64,000 nt of DNA from assembly GCA_017524545.1 (NCBI GenBank), contig JAFXVN010000016.1:26471-90470 (forward strand). The letters run 5' to 3'. Position 1 is the stretch's first letter. Each line of letters starts with the position of its first letter. Positions 25,643 through 34,599 of this stretch are shown here, in pieces. The stretch is from Bacteroidaceae bacterium (GTDB lineage Bacteria > Bacteroidota > Bacteroidia > Bacteroidales > Bacteroidaceae). Made by a program: the position numbers and the translations under genes. The notes beneath the pieces are model-generated. The model did no database searches. It saw only the letters and a program-made list of their open reading frames with translations, and was not told the DNA's origin.

Positions 25643-28600
25643 ATGACAAAGAAACGCATTTTAGGTCTCGACACAGGCACAAATAGCTTGGGTTGGGCGG
25701 TTGTTGACCAAGAAGAGAGCGGTCAGTACACCTTAATTGACAAAGGAGTCGTCATCTTCCAAGAAGGTGTGAAAATCGAAAAGGGTGTTGAATCCAGCAA
25801 GGCGGCAGAACGAACAGAGCACAGAGCTTTGCGCAGGCAGTATTTCCGCAGGCGTCTGCGCAAGATTGAGGTTTTGCGTGCCTTGATGAAGTACGACCTT
25901 TGCCCTGCCCTTACCGAAGAGGATTTGAAGTTGTGGAAGCAGCGCAAAATCTATCCGAAGAAGGATGAGTTCATGGTTTGGCAACGAACAAATGACAACG
26001 AAGACATCAATCCGTATCATTGCCGTTACATCTGTCTAAACGAAGTGTTGAACCTTGATAGACAGCAAGACAGATATACCCTCGGTCGTGCGTTCTATCA
26101 CATGGCGCAGCGCAGAGGCTTCTTAAGCAACCGACTGGATGCAACAGAAGAAGATGAAAATGGTGCAGTTAAGAGCAGTATTGCTAATCTCAACAAGGAA
26201 ATAGAAGGGAACGGATGCAAGTATCTGGGCGAATACTTCTATAAATTATATAAGGAAAAAGGAAACACGGTACGTATCCGCACACGCTATACCGACCGAG
26301 AGCAGCATTATAAGAAAGAGTTCTTTGCTATTTGTGAGAAGCAGAATCTCCCAAAAGAAATGGTAGAGGAACTGACACGGGCCTTGTACTTCCAACGCCC
26401 TCTGAAGAGCCAACGTCAGAATGTTGGGAATTGTACTTTCGAGAAGGGAAAGCCACGTTGCAGCGACTCGCATCCGATGTATGAGGAGTTTAGAATGCTG
26501 TCTCTCCTAAACAATGTTCGGATACAAGGGCCTTGGGATGATGAACTTCGTCCGCTCAACGAAGAAGAATTGGATAAGATAGAACCTTTGTTTTACAGGA
26601 AGAGCAAACCCAACTTCGACTTCGAAGACATCGCCAAGAAAATTGCGGGCAAGGGCAAATACCAATGGAAGGGAGATGCCAAGACTGATTTGCCCTATAA
26701 GTTTAATTATCGGATGTCGCAAGGTGTGTCTGGATGCCCAACGATTGCACAACTGAAGGAAGTCTTTGGCGGGGATTGGAAAGAGGGACTTGCCGAGACA
26801 TACACGCAAAACACCAACAAGGATGGTACACAGAAGAGTGTGGACGAAATGGTGAGTGACATCTGGAATGTGCTCTTCTTCTTCGATAGCAAAGACAAGG
26901 TAAAGGAGTTCGGCCTTAAGCATCTGCAATTAGATGAAGAACAGGCCGAAAAGTTCTCGAAGATACGCCTCAGTCGCAACTATGCTTCCCTCTCTCTGAA
27001 AGCAATACGGAACATCCTGCCTTTCTTGCAGATGGGAATGCTCTATTCCGATGCTGTTTTCTTTGCCAAAGTGCCTGCCATCGTCGGGCAGAGTCTGTGG
27101 CAGGAACGACAGAGCGAGATACAAGAAGACCTCACCTGTGCCATACACATGGCAATGAAGGAGAAGCGACGCATAGACGAAACTGTGAAAGACTATCTGC
27201 AAGACAACTTCGACTTGAAGCCTGGAGCAGCGGAACTCCTTTATCATCCCTCGATGATAGAAACTTATCCAGATGCCAAACCGAACAAGGACGGCGTCGT
27301 ATTGCTTGGCAGTCCACGCACAAATGCTGTCAAGAACCCGATGGCTATGCGCTCTCTGCACGAAGTCCGAAAGGTGGTAAACTCTTTAATCAAGGAAGGC
27401 AAGATAGGCCCGGACACAGAAGTGCATATTGAATATGCGCGAGCCTTGAACAATGCCAATATGCGTGCTGCTATCAATGATTTGCAACGTGAAAAGGATA
27501 AAAAGCATAAAGAGTATGCGGAGGAAATCCGCAAACTATACAAAGAAGCTACAGGCAAGGATATTGAACCAACAGAAACCGACATCCTCAAATTCCAACT
27601 TTGGGAAGAGCAAAAGCACATCTGCCTCTATACAGGAGACGAGATAGGTATTGCAGACTTCATCGGGGCTGGCCCGAGTTACGACATTGAGCATACCATT
27701 CCCCAAAGTGTGGGTGGCGACAGCACACAGATGAACATGACACTTTGCAGTACACATTATAACCGATTCGTGAAGAAAGCCAAATTGCCTGCAGAGCTGC
27801 CAGAGCATGAGTCTATCATGGCTCGAATAGAACCATGGAAAGAACACATCGAGGACTTGACAAAGCAAATAGACAGGCTCGGCACTCGGGGCATTTGGGA
27901 CAAAGCAGCAAAAGATGCAAGGATAAGGAAGAGGAACCGTCTCAAAATGGAAAGGGACTATTGGCTGGGTAAATACAAGAGATTTACTATGACCGAAGTC
28001 CCCGAGGGCTTTGCACTTCGCCAAGGGGCAGGGATTGGCCTGATATCCAAGTACGCGGCATTATACTTGAAGAGCTACTTCCACAATGCTGAGCAAAGAC
28101 AGGTGTATAGCATCAAGGGAGCAGTAACCGCTGATTTTCGCAAGATGTGGGGCATACAAGAAGAGTATGAAAAGAAGTCGAGAGACAACCATACTCACCA
28201 TTGCATTGATGCTATTGTGATTGCCTGCATAGATTTGAACGGAATTAACGAAAGTGGCAAATTTCACCATAAACAAGAAGACTTCAAAGCAAAGGACGGG
28301 AGCAAACTGATATTTGACAAGCCTTGGCCTACCTTCACGCAAGACCTCAAGCAGATAGCAGAGGAACTGCTCGTCGTCCACGACACACCCGACAATATGC
28401 CGAAGAAGGCATCGCGCAAGATGGAAGTGAACGGCAGAAAGGTTGTAGCGAAAGGCGACTGCGCTCGTGGGTCGTTACATAATGATATGTATTATGGAGC
28501 TATAGAACGTAACGGCCAGATTAAATATGTTATCCGCAAAGAACTAAGGAGCATCAAGGAAAACGACATAGAAAACATCGTTGATGACGTAGTAAAGGAG

Positions 28601-29275
28601 AAAGTAAAGCGTGCCATTGCAGAAAAAGGATTTAAGAAAGCGATGGAAGAGGACATCTATATGAATAAGGATAAAGGCATAAAAATAAAGAAGGTAAGAT
28701 GTATCACTCCATCTGTTACAAATCCGTTGCACATACGAACACATAGAGACAAATCACGCAAGGAATACAAACAACAATTCCATGTCACCCTGGATGGCAA
28801 CTATTGTATGGCCATTTATGAGGGAGAAGTCAAGGGAAAGACAAAGCGAACTTACGAAATAGTAAACATGATTGATGCCGCGTCCTATTTTAAGAAAAGC
28901 ACAAACTTAATGAAACAAGGCTCTATTGTTCCAGAGAGTAAGAATGGACTTAAATATAGGTGTATTGTACGCACTGGAACTCAGATTCTTCTCTTGCAAT
29001 CAGATGATGAAAAGATAAATCTTGCGGACAAAGAAGAAATAGCAAAGCGGTTTTATCATGTTGCAGTCATGCGTAGCGATGGACGAATAGTACTTCGCTA
29101 TAATCAAGATGCACGAGATGCAACGACACTGAAGAAAGAACGCAAATCGGGGGCATACAAAGTAGGTGAGCAATACAGATCAGAAATCATGTTATCTCTT
29201 TCCGACTTCCATGCTTTGGTTGAAGGGGTTGACTTTACGATTACACCCTTAGGCGAAATCAAGCTGAAACATTGA
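25643..29275 (+). CDS. cas9: CRISPR-associated endonuclease Cas9, type II-C
   Basis: 1210 aa. RuvC-I ILGLDTGTNSLGWA has Asp10. The arginine-rich bridge helix is RRQYFRRRLRKIEVLR (about 70). RuvC-II TEVHIEYARALNNAN has Glu597. HNH DIEHTIPQSVGGDS has His684 with the downstream THYNR asparagine. RuvC-III THHCIDAIVIACI has His852/853 and Asp856. All catalytic positions are intact. The C-terminal region (about 1000-1210) is the PAM-interacting part. Only cas1 and cas2 follow, with no csn2 or cas4, so subtype II-C. The coding region is less GC-rich than its neighbours, consistent with transfer. cas1 begins 1 bp after its stop. Confidence 0.97.
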   Translation: MTKKRILGLDTGTNSLGWAVVDQEESGQYTLIDKGVVIFQEGVKIEKGVESSKAAERTEHRALRRQYFRRRLRKIEVLRALMKYDLCPALTEEDLKLWKQRKIYPKKDEFMVWQRTNDNEDINPYHCRYICLNEVLNLDRQQDRYTLGRAFYHMAQRRGFLSNRLDATEEDENGAVKSSIANLNKEIEGNGCKYLGEYFYKLYKEKGNTVRIRTRYTDREQHYKKEFFAICEKQNLPKEMVEELTRALYFQRPLKSQRQNVGNCTFEKGKPRCSDSHPMYEEFRMLSLLNNVRIQGPWDDELRPLNEEELDKIEPLFYRKSKPNFDFEDIAKKIAGKGKYQWKGDAKTDLPYKFNYRMSQGVSGCPTIAQLKEVFGGDWKEGLAETYTQNTNKDGTQKSVDEMVSDIWNVLFFFDSKDKVKEFGLKHLQLDEEQAEKFSKIRLSRNYASLSLKAIRNILPFLQMGMLYSDAVFFAKVPAIVGQSLWQERQSEIQEDLTCAIHMAMKEKRRIDETVKDYLQDNFDLKPGAAELLYHPSMIETYPDAKPNKDGVVLLGSPRTNAVKNPMAMRSLHEVRKVVNSLIKEGKIGPDTEVHIEYARALNNANMRAAINDLQREKDKKHKEYAEEIRKLYKEATGKDIEPTETDILKFQLWEEQKHICLYTGDEIGIADFIGAGPSYDIEHTIPQSVGGDSTQMNMTLCSTHYNRFVKKAKLPAELPEHESIMARIEPWKEHIEDLTKQIDRLGTRGIWDKAAKDARIRKRNRLKMERDYWLGKYKRFTMTEVPEGFALRQGAGIGLISKYAALYLKSYFHNAEQRQVYSIKGAVTADFRKMWGIQEEYEKKSRDNHTHHCIDAIVIACIDLNGINESGKFHHKQEDFKAKDGSKLIFDKPWPTFTQDLKQIAEELLVVHDTPDNMPKKASRKMEVNGRKVVAKGDCARGSLHNDMYYGAIERNGQIKYVIRKELRSIKENDIENIVDDVVKEKVKRAIAEKGFKKAMEEDIYMNKDKGIKIKKVRCITPSVTNPLHIRTHRDKSRKEYKQQFHVTLDGNYCMAIYEGEVKGKTKRTYEIVNMIDAASYFKKSTNLMKQGSIVPESKNGLKYRCIVRTGTQILLLQSDDEKINLADKEEIAKRFYHVAVMRSDGRIVLRYNQDARDATTLKKERKSGAYKVGEQYRSEIMLSLSDFHALVEGVDFTITPLGEIKLKH

Positions 29276-29276
29276 T

Positions 29277-30164
29277 ATGCTGAAACAGACGCTTATATTT
29301 ACCAACCCCTTTCGCCTTTCCTTAAAGAATGCACAGTTAGTGGTTGCTTCAAAGGAAATGCCCGACGAGATGCGAACCATTCCCATAGAAGATGTGGGAA
29401 TGGTGATAATAGAGAATCAGATGGTATCTGTTACCATACCATTATTAAATGAGCTGGTCGATGCTGGTGTCGCCGTTGTCCTTTGTGACAGGAAGGGAAT
29501 GCCTCATGCCATGCTCCAAAACTTGGATGGGAACAATCTTCAGGGGGAATTCCTGCGTAATCAAATAGATGTGGGTGAGGTACTCCGCAAGCAATTATGG
29601 AAGCAAATAGTTGAGGCTAAAATAAAGAACCAATCCGTTTTACTGGAGAAGTTACACGGTAAAGGCGCACAGCTTAAACCGCTCTACATGAACGTAAAGA
29701 GTGGCGACAGCGACAATAGGGAGGGGATTGCTGCTCGGCTATATTGGGGAGCGTTGTTTGGAGAGGACTTTACTCGTGACAGAGAAGAAAGTGGCATTAA
29801 TGCATTATTGAATTATGGTTATGCTGTGCTTCGTGCAGCTACAGCAAGGGCTTTGGTATCGGCAGGGTTGACACCATCGCTTGGCATCTTCCATCACAAT
29901 AGGAGTAATGCCTTCCCCCTGGCAGACGACCTCATGGAACCCTATCGACCATTCGTTGACGAAATAGTCTATCATCTGTGCGAGGAAGGCAAGTTGGAGT
30001 TGAACAAGGAAACGAAGGTAGAACTGCTTGGGCTGTTGACATGCGATACTTTCTTCCCAAAAGTTACCAGACCTCTGCAAATTGGTCTGTCAATAACAAT
30101 GGCATCTTTGGCAAAGTGCTATGCAGGGAAACAAAAGAACCTTTCACTGCCCTCGCTGAAATGA
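29277..30164 (+). CDS. cas1: CRISPR integrase subunit Cas1
   Basis: 295 aa, type II Cas1. The metal-binding residues are Glu149 (REGIAARLYW), His206/207 (GIFHHNRSNAFPLADDLME) and the acidic residue in PFVDEIVYH. With Cas2 it integrates new spacers. It starts 1 bp after the cas9 stop and its stop overlaps the cas2 start (ATGA), so cas9-cas1-cas2 form one operon. Confidence 0.97.
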   Translation: MLKQTLIFTNPFRLSLKNAQLVVASKEMPDEMRTIPIEDVGMVIIENQMVSVTIPLLNELVDAGVAVVLCDRKGMPHAMLQNLDGNNLQGEFLRNQIDVGEVLRKQLWKQIVEAKIKNQSVLLEKLHGKGAQLKPLYMNVKSGDSDNREGIAARLYWGALFGEDFTRDREESGINALLNYGYAVLRAATARALVSAGLTPSLGIFHHNRSNAFPLADDLMEPYRPFVDEIVYHLCEEGKLELNKETKVELLGLLTCDTFFPKVTRPLQIGLSITMASLAKCYAGKQKNLSLPSLK

Positions 30165-30499
30165 GTGAAATCCGCCTAAACGCATATAAGATAATGTGGC
30201 TGATAGCTATGTTTGATTTGCCGACAAAAACAAAGAAGGAACGCCACGACTATGCTGTGTTTCGTAAAAGCCTGGAGAAAGACGGCTTCGTCATGCATCA
30301 GTATAGTGTATATTGCCGCTTTTGTGCATCCTTAGAAGCAAGAGATGTACATGTAAAACGAGTGAAATCCTATATGCCAAGCAAAGGAAGATTAAGTATA
30401 ATCACAATTACTGACAAGCAATACTCTGGAATCATAAACATTTGGGGAGAGATAGAGCAAAAAGTCCAGAAGAAGCCTGTTCAATTGGAATTTTTTTAA
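30161..30499 (+). CDS. cas2: CRISPR integrase subunit Cas2
   Basis: 112 aa from the ATG at 30161, which overlaps the cas1 stop. The open frame extends further upstream, but the start at MSEIRLNAYKIMWLIAMFDL gives the normal Cas2 length with the first beta strand ending MFDLP (metal-binding Asp about 19). SVYCRFCAS and SIITITDKQYSGI are typical of type II Cas2. It ends 92 bp before the first repeat. Confidence 0.95.
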   Translation: MSEIRLNAYKIMWLIAMFDLPTKTKKERHDYAVFRKSLEKDGFVMHQYSVYCRFCASLEARDVHVKRVKSYMPSKGRLSIITITDKQYSGIINIWGEIEQKVQKKPVQLEFF

Positions 30500-30507
30500 T
30501 ATATTTG
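30500..30507 (+). promoter_or_regulatory. TAnnTTTG promoter in the CRISPR leader
   Basis: TATATTTG directly after the cas2 stop, about 85 bp before the first repeat. The A/T-rich leader spans 30500-30591. The orientation agrees with the tracrRNA pairing. Confidence 0.65.
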
Positions 30508-30591
30508 CAAAGGATTTGATGCTCATCATGCCACTTCTTGTATGTAAAAGGTGTTCTAATGCCTTATTATTAAGCGGAATACACCATAGAG

Positions 30592-31667
30592 GTTGTGGTT
30601 TGATGATGAAATGAGATAAGATACAACTTTTTAATAATGTTAAGGTCGCTGGCTCTGTTGTGGTTTGATGATGAAATGAGATAAGATACAACATTTTCAA
30701 AGCGGAGTTCATAAGGACAGTGTTGTGGTTTGATGATGAAATGAGATAAGATACAACAAGTCAGCCGTAGTAACCTGATGATGTGAGTTGTGGTTTGATG
30801 ATGAAATGAGATAAGATACAACGAGCTCGACTACGCTCATATCACGTCGACGGTTGTGGTTTGATGATGAAATGAGATAAGATACAACCAAGCCTGCCTG
30901 TGATACACTCTGGCATGGTTGTGGTTTGATGATGAAATGAGATAAGATACAACGATGAATTTGCTTACTATGTTGACATATTGTTGTGGTTTGATGATGA
31001 AATGAGATAAGATACAACACGCTTTATGAGTACAACACAAAGCAGTTTGTTGTGGTTTGATGATGAAATGAGATAAGATACAACTACCAGCCACAAGTGC
31101 AGTGGGAACCCCATGTTGTGGTTTGATGATGAAATGAGATAAGATACAACAAGGGAATCACCATAGCGGCGAAGGATTGGTTGTGGTTTGATGATGAAAT
31201 GAGATAAGATACAACTACTGACAGCATACTTGTGCAATGTAGCCGTTGTGGTTTGATGATGAAATGAGATAAGATACAACAGGAGATTGAGAAACTTACT
31301 CCCGAAATCAGTTGTGGTTTGATGATGAAATGAGATAAGATACAACTCGTCAAATAACTTTTCAGTCTCCTTGATGTTGTGGTTTGATGATGAAATGAGA
31401 TAAGATACAACCCGAGCGTAATCTTGATGCTAATACTGAAGGTTGTGGTTTGATGATGAAATGAGATAAGATACAACTTGCATTGCTGAAGAATTGCATT
31501 TGCCGTAGTTGTGGTTTGATGATGAAATGAGATAAGATACAACTACATGCCACGATAACCAGTCGTAATGGAGTTGTGGTTTGATGATGAAATGAGATAA
31601 GATACAACCCCGTCACCGTCACTGGCAAGGACGGCAAGGCGCTTGTTGTGGTTTGATGATGAAATGA
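30592..31667 (+). CRISPR. type II-C CRISPR array, 16 full repeats plus one truncated
   Basis: The 36-bp repeat begins GTTGTGGTTTGATGATGAAA and ends GAGATAAGATACAAC. Sixteen identical copies start at 30592, 30657, 30722, 30787, 30853, 30918, 30983, 31049, 31115, 31180, 31245, 31311, 31376, 31442, 31508 and 31573; a 23-bp truncated copy starts at 31645. Fifteen spacers are 29-30 nt; the last (31609-31644) is 36 nt. Leader and new-spacer end is on the left, next to cas2; the decayed end is on the right. None of the spacers matches elsewhere in this window by eye. The last spacer reads in frame as VTVTGKDGKAL, like an Ig-like (Big) surface domain. Confidence 0.98.
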
Positions 31668-31680
31668 AAACAATCTGTCT

Positions 31681-31712
31681 GTCGCCCCCCTCGCGGGGGC
31701 GTGGATTGAAAC
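31681..31712 (+). CRISPR. single complete type I-C CRISPR repeat (remnant)
   Basis: 32 bp beginning GTCGCCCCCCTCGCGGGGGC and ending GTGGATTGAAAC, the well-known type I-C repeat. No second copy and no cas3/cas5/cas7/cas8c gene is in the window. It lies 13 bp after the truncated II-C repeat, so the II-C array ends in what was once a I-C array or its leader. Confidence 0.9.
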
Positions 31713-31821
31713 GAAGCGACAACAGAGGCAAGATAATTTCTGCTCTAATTGATTGGCTAATTTGTGGCAATTAGTTTCTTAAGCCTATAATGGCTCGCGT
31801 GCCTCGGTCCGAAATAAACCC

Positions 31822-32131
31822 CAATTGGTCATTAGCTTTCTCACGTTATGATGTGGGTAGAAGCCAATGCAGCAGAGTAACCGAGGACAGCGTGCTGTAA
31901 AACCTCACAGAGCGTGCCACAAAACTTCACGGAGCGTGCTTACAAATTATTTTCAAGCTTTGAAAATCTATTTTCAAGGCTTGATAATATATTTTCAAAG
32001 CTTGATAATATATTTTCAAAGCTTGATAATATATTTTCACGCCTTGAAAATAATTATATAACGAGCGTAGAAGACTTTTATACCGTGTTATGGGTAGCTT
32101 TATATCGTGTTTCTCGATAGTTTGCTCCCTA
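31822..32131 (+). repeat. dispersed repeat with 21-bp near-palindromic units, copy B
   Basis: Shares about 300 bp with 51974-52265: both begin AATTGGTCATTAG/AATCGGTCATTAG, run through GTGCCACAAAACTTCAC and GAGCGTGCTTACAAATTATT, then tandem 21-bp units, and end GCTTTATATCGTGTTTCTCG. Copy B has one more 21-bp unit than copy C. Its right end supplies the last codons of the lysoplasmalogenase gene. Confidence 0.85.
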
Positions 32132-32729
32132 TCATTCCAGCGAAGAGCAGGAGCTGCCCAAGATAATAGGGAAGCATGATGCAGAGGGTGGCGTGGGGAA
32201 TGCGCTGCACAAACAGATGGATGCCCAAAATGAAGTCGGAGGCGACAAAGAGAACGGCACCAAGCATCAGACATGCGTTCCTGTGCCGAAAGGCCGCATA
32301 GCACATTCCCAGCAGCAACACGGCATAGACGGCTATCCCGCCCGATATGAGGCTGTCCTCCACCTTAGGGAATATCCAGCACATGGCTATGCCATATACC
32401 GACCCGACGAGCAGCAGAAGGATGATTCTGACTGGCATCGGCCAAGTCCTCTTTGGGGGCATCAAGAGGCACAAGATGATGATATACAGGGTCTGGGCGA
32501 GGGCAAAGAAACCAATCTGCGGGATGAGTTCGCCCTGCCACCCCATCACATCGCCCATGAAGGAGAAGAAGAGTGCCGCCGCCAGCATCCATCGCCTTCG
32601 GTAGAGGGCGCATAATGTGAGCCAAAGCAAGGGGAAAACCATTCGAACGGAAAGGGAGGACGGCATGGGCACGAAGTCCATCGCACAGACGGCCACATAA
32701 ATGAATACAAAAGTAACGATGCCTTTCAT
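32100..32729 (-). CDS. YhhN/TMEM86-family lysoplasmalogenase-like membrane protein
   Basis: 209 aa with seven or eight predicted membrane helices. Conserved acidic residues are FSFMGDVMGW (about 57) and FVASDFILGIHLF (about 163), the two family motifs. Members hydrolyse lysoplasmalogens in animals; bacterial roles are uncertain. The last 9 or so residues (GSKLSRNTI) are encoded by the right end of dispersed repeat copy B. Promoter TATCTTTG at 32763-32770. Confidence 0.8.
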   Translation of the reverse strand: MKGIVTFVFIYVAVCAMDFVPMPSSLSVRMVFPLLWLTLCALYRRRWMLAAALFFSFMGDVMGWQGELIPQIGFFALAQTLYIIILCLLMPPKRTWPMPVRIILLLLVGSVYGIAMCWIFPKVEDSLISGGIAVYAVLLLGMCYAAFRHRNACLMLGAVLFVASDFILGIHLFVQRIPHATLCIMLPYYLGQLLLFAGMIGSKLSRNTI

Positions 32730-32762
32730 GCCTTTTTTGAGATATGATTAGTTATTTGGCAG

Positions 32763-32770
32763 CAAAGATA
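32763..32770 (-). promoter_or_regulatory. TAnnTTTG promoter of the lysoplasmalogenase-like gene
   Basis: TATCTTTG on the minus strand, 33 bp before the ATG at 32729. Confidence 0.55.
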
Positions 32771-32836
32771 CAAAGAAAAAGTGAAAAGTAACGCGCGAAA
32801 AATGAAAAAGAAGGACTGAGGAAGGAAGATTTTTTG

Positions 32837-32844
32837 TATCTTTG
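32837..32844 (+). promoter_or_regulatory. TAnnTTTG promoter almost on the dacA-like start codon
   Basis: TATCTTTG ends 4 bp before the ATG at 32849, so transcription should begin at or within a few bases of the start codon. Confidence 0.6.
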
Positions 32845-32848
32845 CGGC

Positions 32849-33769
32849 ATGAAAAGGACAAACACACTCATGGCGCTGCTGCTTTTCCTGTCTTTCTTAG
32901 CGTGCGGGGGCAGCGAGAAGCTTACACCCGAAGAGCTTCGCCTGCGCAAAATCGCTCTGACAGACACGACGCTACAGGACTATGTGCGGCTCGACTCGGT
33001 AGAAGGCTACACCCAGCTGGCAGGACTCTCTGCGGAGGCGTGGATGCTCGTGGATGACTCCACGGGGTTCATCATCAGCCAGAAGAATGCCTGCGACAAA
33101 CGCTTCATGGCCTCCATCACAAAGATGATGACCTGCCTGCTGGCTCTCGAAAACGGCAACATGGACGACACGCTCTTCATCACGAAGGACGTCTATCTGA
33201 CCAGGGACTCGTGGGTGAAGACAGGCGACGGCTACCGGCTGGGCGACCTCGTGCAGGAGATGATGCTGATGAGCGACAACAACGCGGCATACGCCATCGC
33301 CAAGCACATCGGGGGCGACACGCTGACGTTCTACGACATGATGAACCGCAAGGCACAGTACTTGGGCATGGACAGCACGCACTTCGCCAACCCCAACGGT
33401 ATGCCCTGCGACAGCAACTACAGCTCCGCACGAGACCTTGTCCGCCTGTCGCGCTATTGTCTATGGGACAGCACCTTCGCCGCCATTGTCGGCACTGCGG
33501 AGGCAGACCTGCCGCTCATCGACGGGCGTCACCTGCCCTGCCAGAACACCAACCAGCTGCTCTCCACCTACGAGGGCTGCATCGGCATCAAGACGGGCTT
33601 CACGCGACAGGCTGGCAACTGCCTCGCCTCTGCCGCCACACGCGACGGCACGACGCTCTACCTCGTCCTGCTGGGCAGCCGCAGCCGCTCCTCGCGCTTC
33701 AAGGAATCGGCCATCCTCCTCGACTACGGCTTCAACGCGATGAAAGCGTTTTATTCTCACACAGAATAA
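32849..33769 (+). CDS. D-alanyl-D-alanine carboxypeptidase (serine, peptidase S11)
   Basis: 306 aa from ATG 32849; the upstream TTG would lie in the promoter. The signal resembles a lipoprotein type (FLSFLACGG, Cys at about 19). The active-site tetrad is MASITKM (Ser-x-x-Lys, about 87-90), SDNNAAY (Ser-x-Asn, about 145) and GIKTGFTRQAG (Lys-Thr-Gly, about 250). It trims the terminal D-Ala of peptidoglycan stem peptides in the periplasm. No C-terminal membrane anchor domain is present, in agreement with lipid anchoring at the N-terminus. The promoter position suggests a leaderless mRNA. Confidence 0.9.
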   Translation: MKRTNTLMALLLFLSFLACGGSEKLTPEELRLRKIALTDTTLQDYVRLDSVEGYTQLAGLSAEAWMLVDDSTGFIISQKNACDKRFMASITKMMTCLLALENGNMDDTLFITKDVYLTRDSWVKTGDGYRLGDLVQEMMLMSDNNAAYAIAKHIGGDTLTFYDMMNRKAQYLGMDSTHFANPNGMPCDSNYSSARDLVRLSRYCLWDSTFAAIVGTAEADLPLIDGRHLPCQNTNQLLSTYEGCIGIKTGFTRQAGNCLASAATRDGTTLYLVLLGSRSRSSRFKESAILLDYGFNAMKAFYSHTE

Positions 33770-33867
33770 TCTACATCTAAAACACGAAAAGCTCTAATAT
33801 CGCACAGAAACCACAGAAAGCACAGAGATTTTCTACATCTAAAGACACGAAAAACACGAATAAAGAA

Positions 33868-33990
33868 TAATCATAGATGATTATCCGCAAGGATGCCAGC
33901 AAGACGGTGAAACCGTCTCCTTTCAGTAACCGTAGGTCGGGATGACCTGCGGATGCGGAGCAGATGATGTCAACGACCCTAAAGGGGTCG
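33868..33990. other. multi-hairpin intergenic element
   Basis: In the 345-bp gap after dacA there are perfect hairpins TAATCAT/ATGATTA (33868-33883), GACGGT/ACCGTC (33903-33917), AGGTC/GACCT (33934-33948) and CGACCC/GGGTCG (33974-33990). ATCCGCA (about 33893) can pair with TGCGGAT (about 33948) to enclose two of them. A further inverted repeat AAACACGAAA/TTTCGTGTTT (34069-34114) sits at the end of the NUDIX gene and may terminate it. No gene or known riboswitch is recognised. Confidence 0.5.
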
Positions 33991-34114
33991 CTCATTACTG
34001 CTGTCACGGACACCCTTATATTACATGATAATTATATGGTTGATTTATGGCAATTATATGTTTTATGTAAACACGAAATATCATAATAATCAAGAATTAG
34101 AGCCTTTCGTGTTT

Positions 34115-34579
34115 TTAGATGTTGATAGAAGTTTCTGTGTGGATGTTCAGGCAGGCGTTGTAGAGTACGGTAGCATCCTGCATGATGTCGGAATGGTCGA
34201 AGGCCAACGGAGGCAAGGCGGAAAGCGGGAACCACGCGGCTTTGGCGGCATCGTCCTGGCCTTTGACGGCTACGGGTGCATCAATGACGGCGAGATAAGC
34301 GACGGTGATGGTGCGTCCGCGTGGGTCGCGGTCGGGCTTGGAGTAAGCTCCAATCTGGCGAACCTCATTCACCTTCAGGCCAGTCTCTTCTTCAAGCTCT
34401 CGGACGGCACACTGCTCCGTCGTCTCGTCCATGTTCATAAAGCCCCCCGGGAAAGCCCAGCAGCCCTTGAAAGGTTCGTTGCCCCTCTGGACGAGCAGCA
34501 CCTGCGGCTCCTCCCCTTTTGCAATGACCACCGTGTCAGCCGTCACCGCCGGCCTCGGATATTTGTAAGTGTATGGCAT
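34115..34579 (-). CDS. NUDIX hydrolase
   Basis: 154 aa from the ATG at 34579; a GTG at 34603 would overlap the upstream RhuM stop. The Nudix box GGFMNMDETTEQCAVRELEE (continuing ETGL) is complete. PDRDPRGRTITVAYLAVI follows. Members of this ADP-ribose pyrophosphatase-like branch act on nucleoside diphosphate derivatives, and in Bacteroidetes some are fused to regulators of sugar use. It lies directly downstream of the RhuM gene. Confidence 0.88.
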   Translation of the reverse strand: MPYTYKYPRPAVTADTVVIAKGEEPQVLLVQRGNEPFKGCWAFPGGFMNMDETTEQCAVRELEEETGLKVNEVRQIGAYSKPDRDPRGRTITVAYLAVIDAPVAVKGQDDAAKAAWFPLSALPPLAFDHSDIMQDATVLYNACLNIHTETSINI

Positions 34580-34599
34580 GTCGGTTTTTATTGTTTGTG

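Noticed and set aside
25643-30499. Assignment of the CRISPR system to subtype II-A or II-B
   Set aside because: There is no csn2 or cas4 between cas2 and the array, so II-C is the best fit.
30592-31667. Transcription of the array toward cas2 (minus strand), as in some II-C systems
   Set aside because: Only plus-strand crRNA pairs with the tracrRNA that has nexus and terminator; the decayed repeat is at the right end and a promoter lies at the left.
30392-31770. Minus-strand frames with repeated YLISFHHQTTT peptides
   Set aside because: They are translations of the CRISPR repeats.
31867-32061. Peptides with YFQSLIIYFQ repeats
   Set aside because: They arise from the 21-bp units of the dispersed repeat, and the same occurs in the other two copies.
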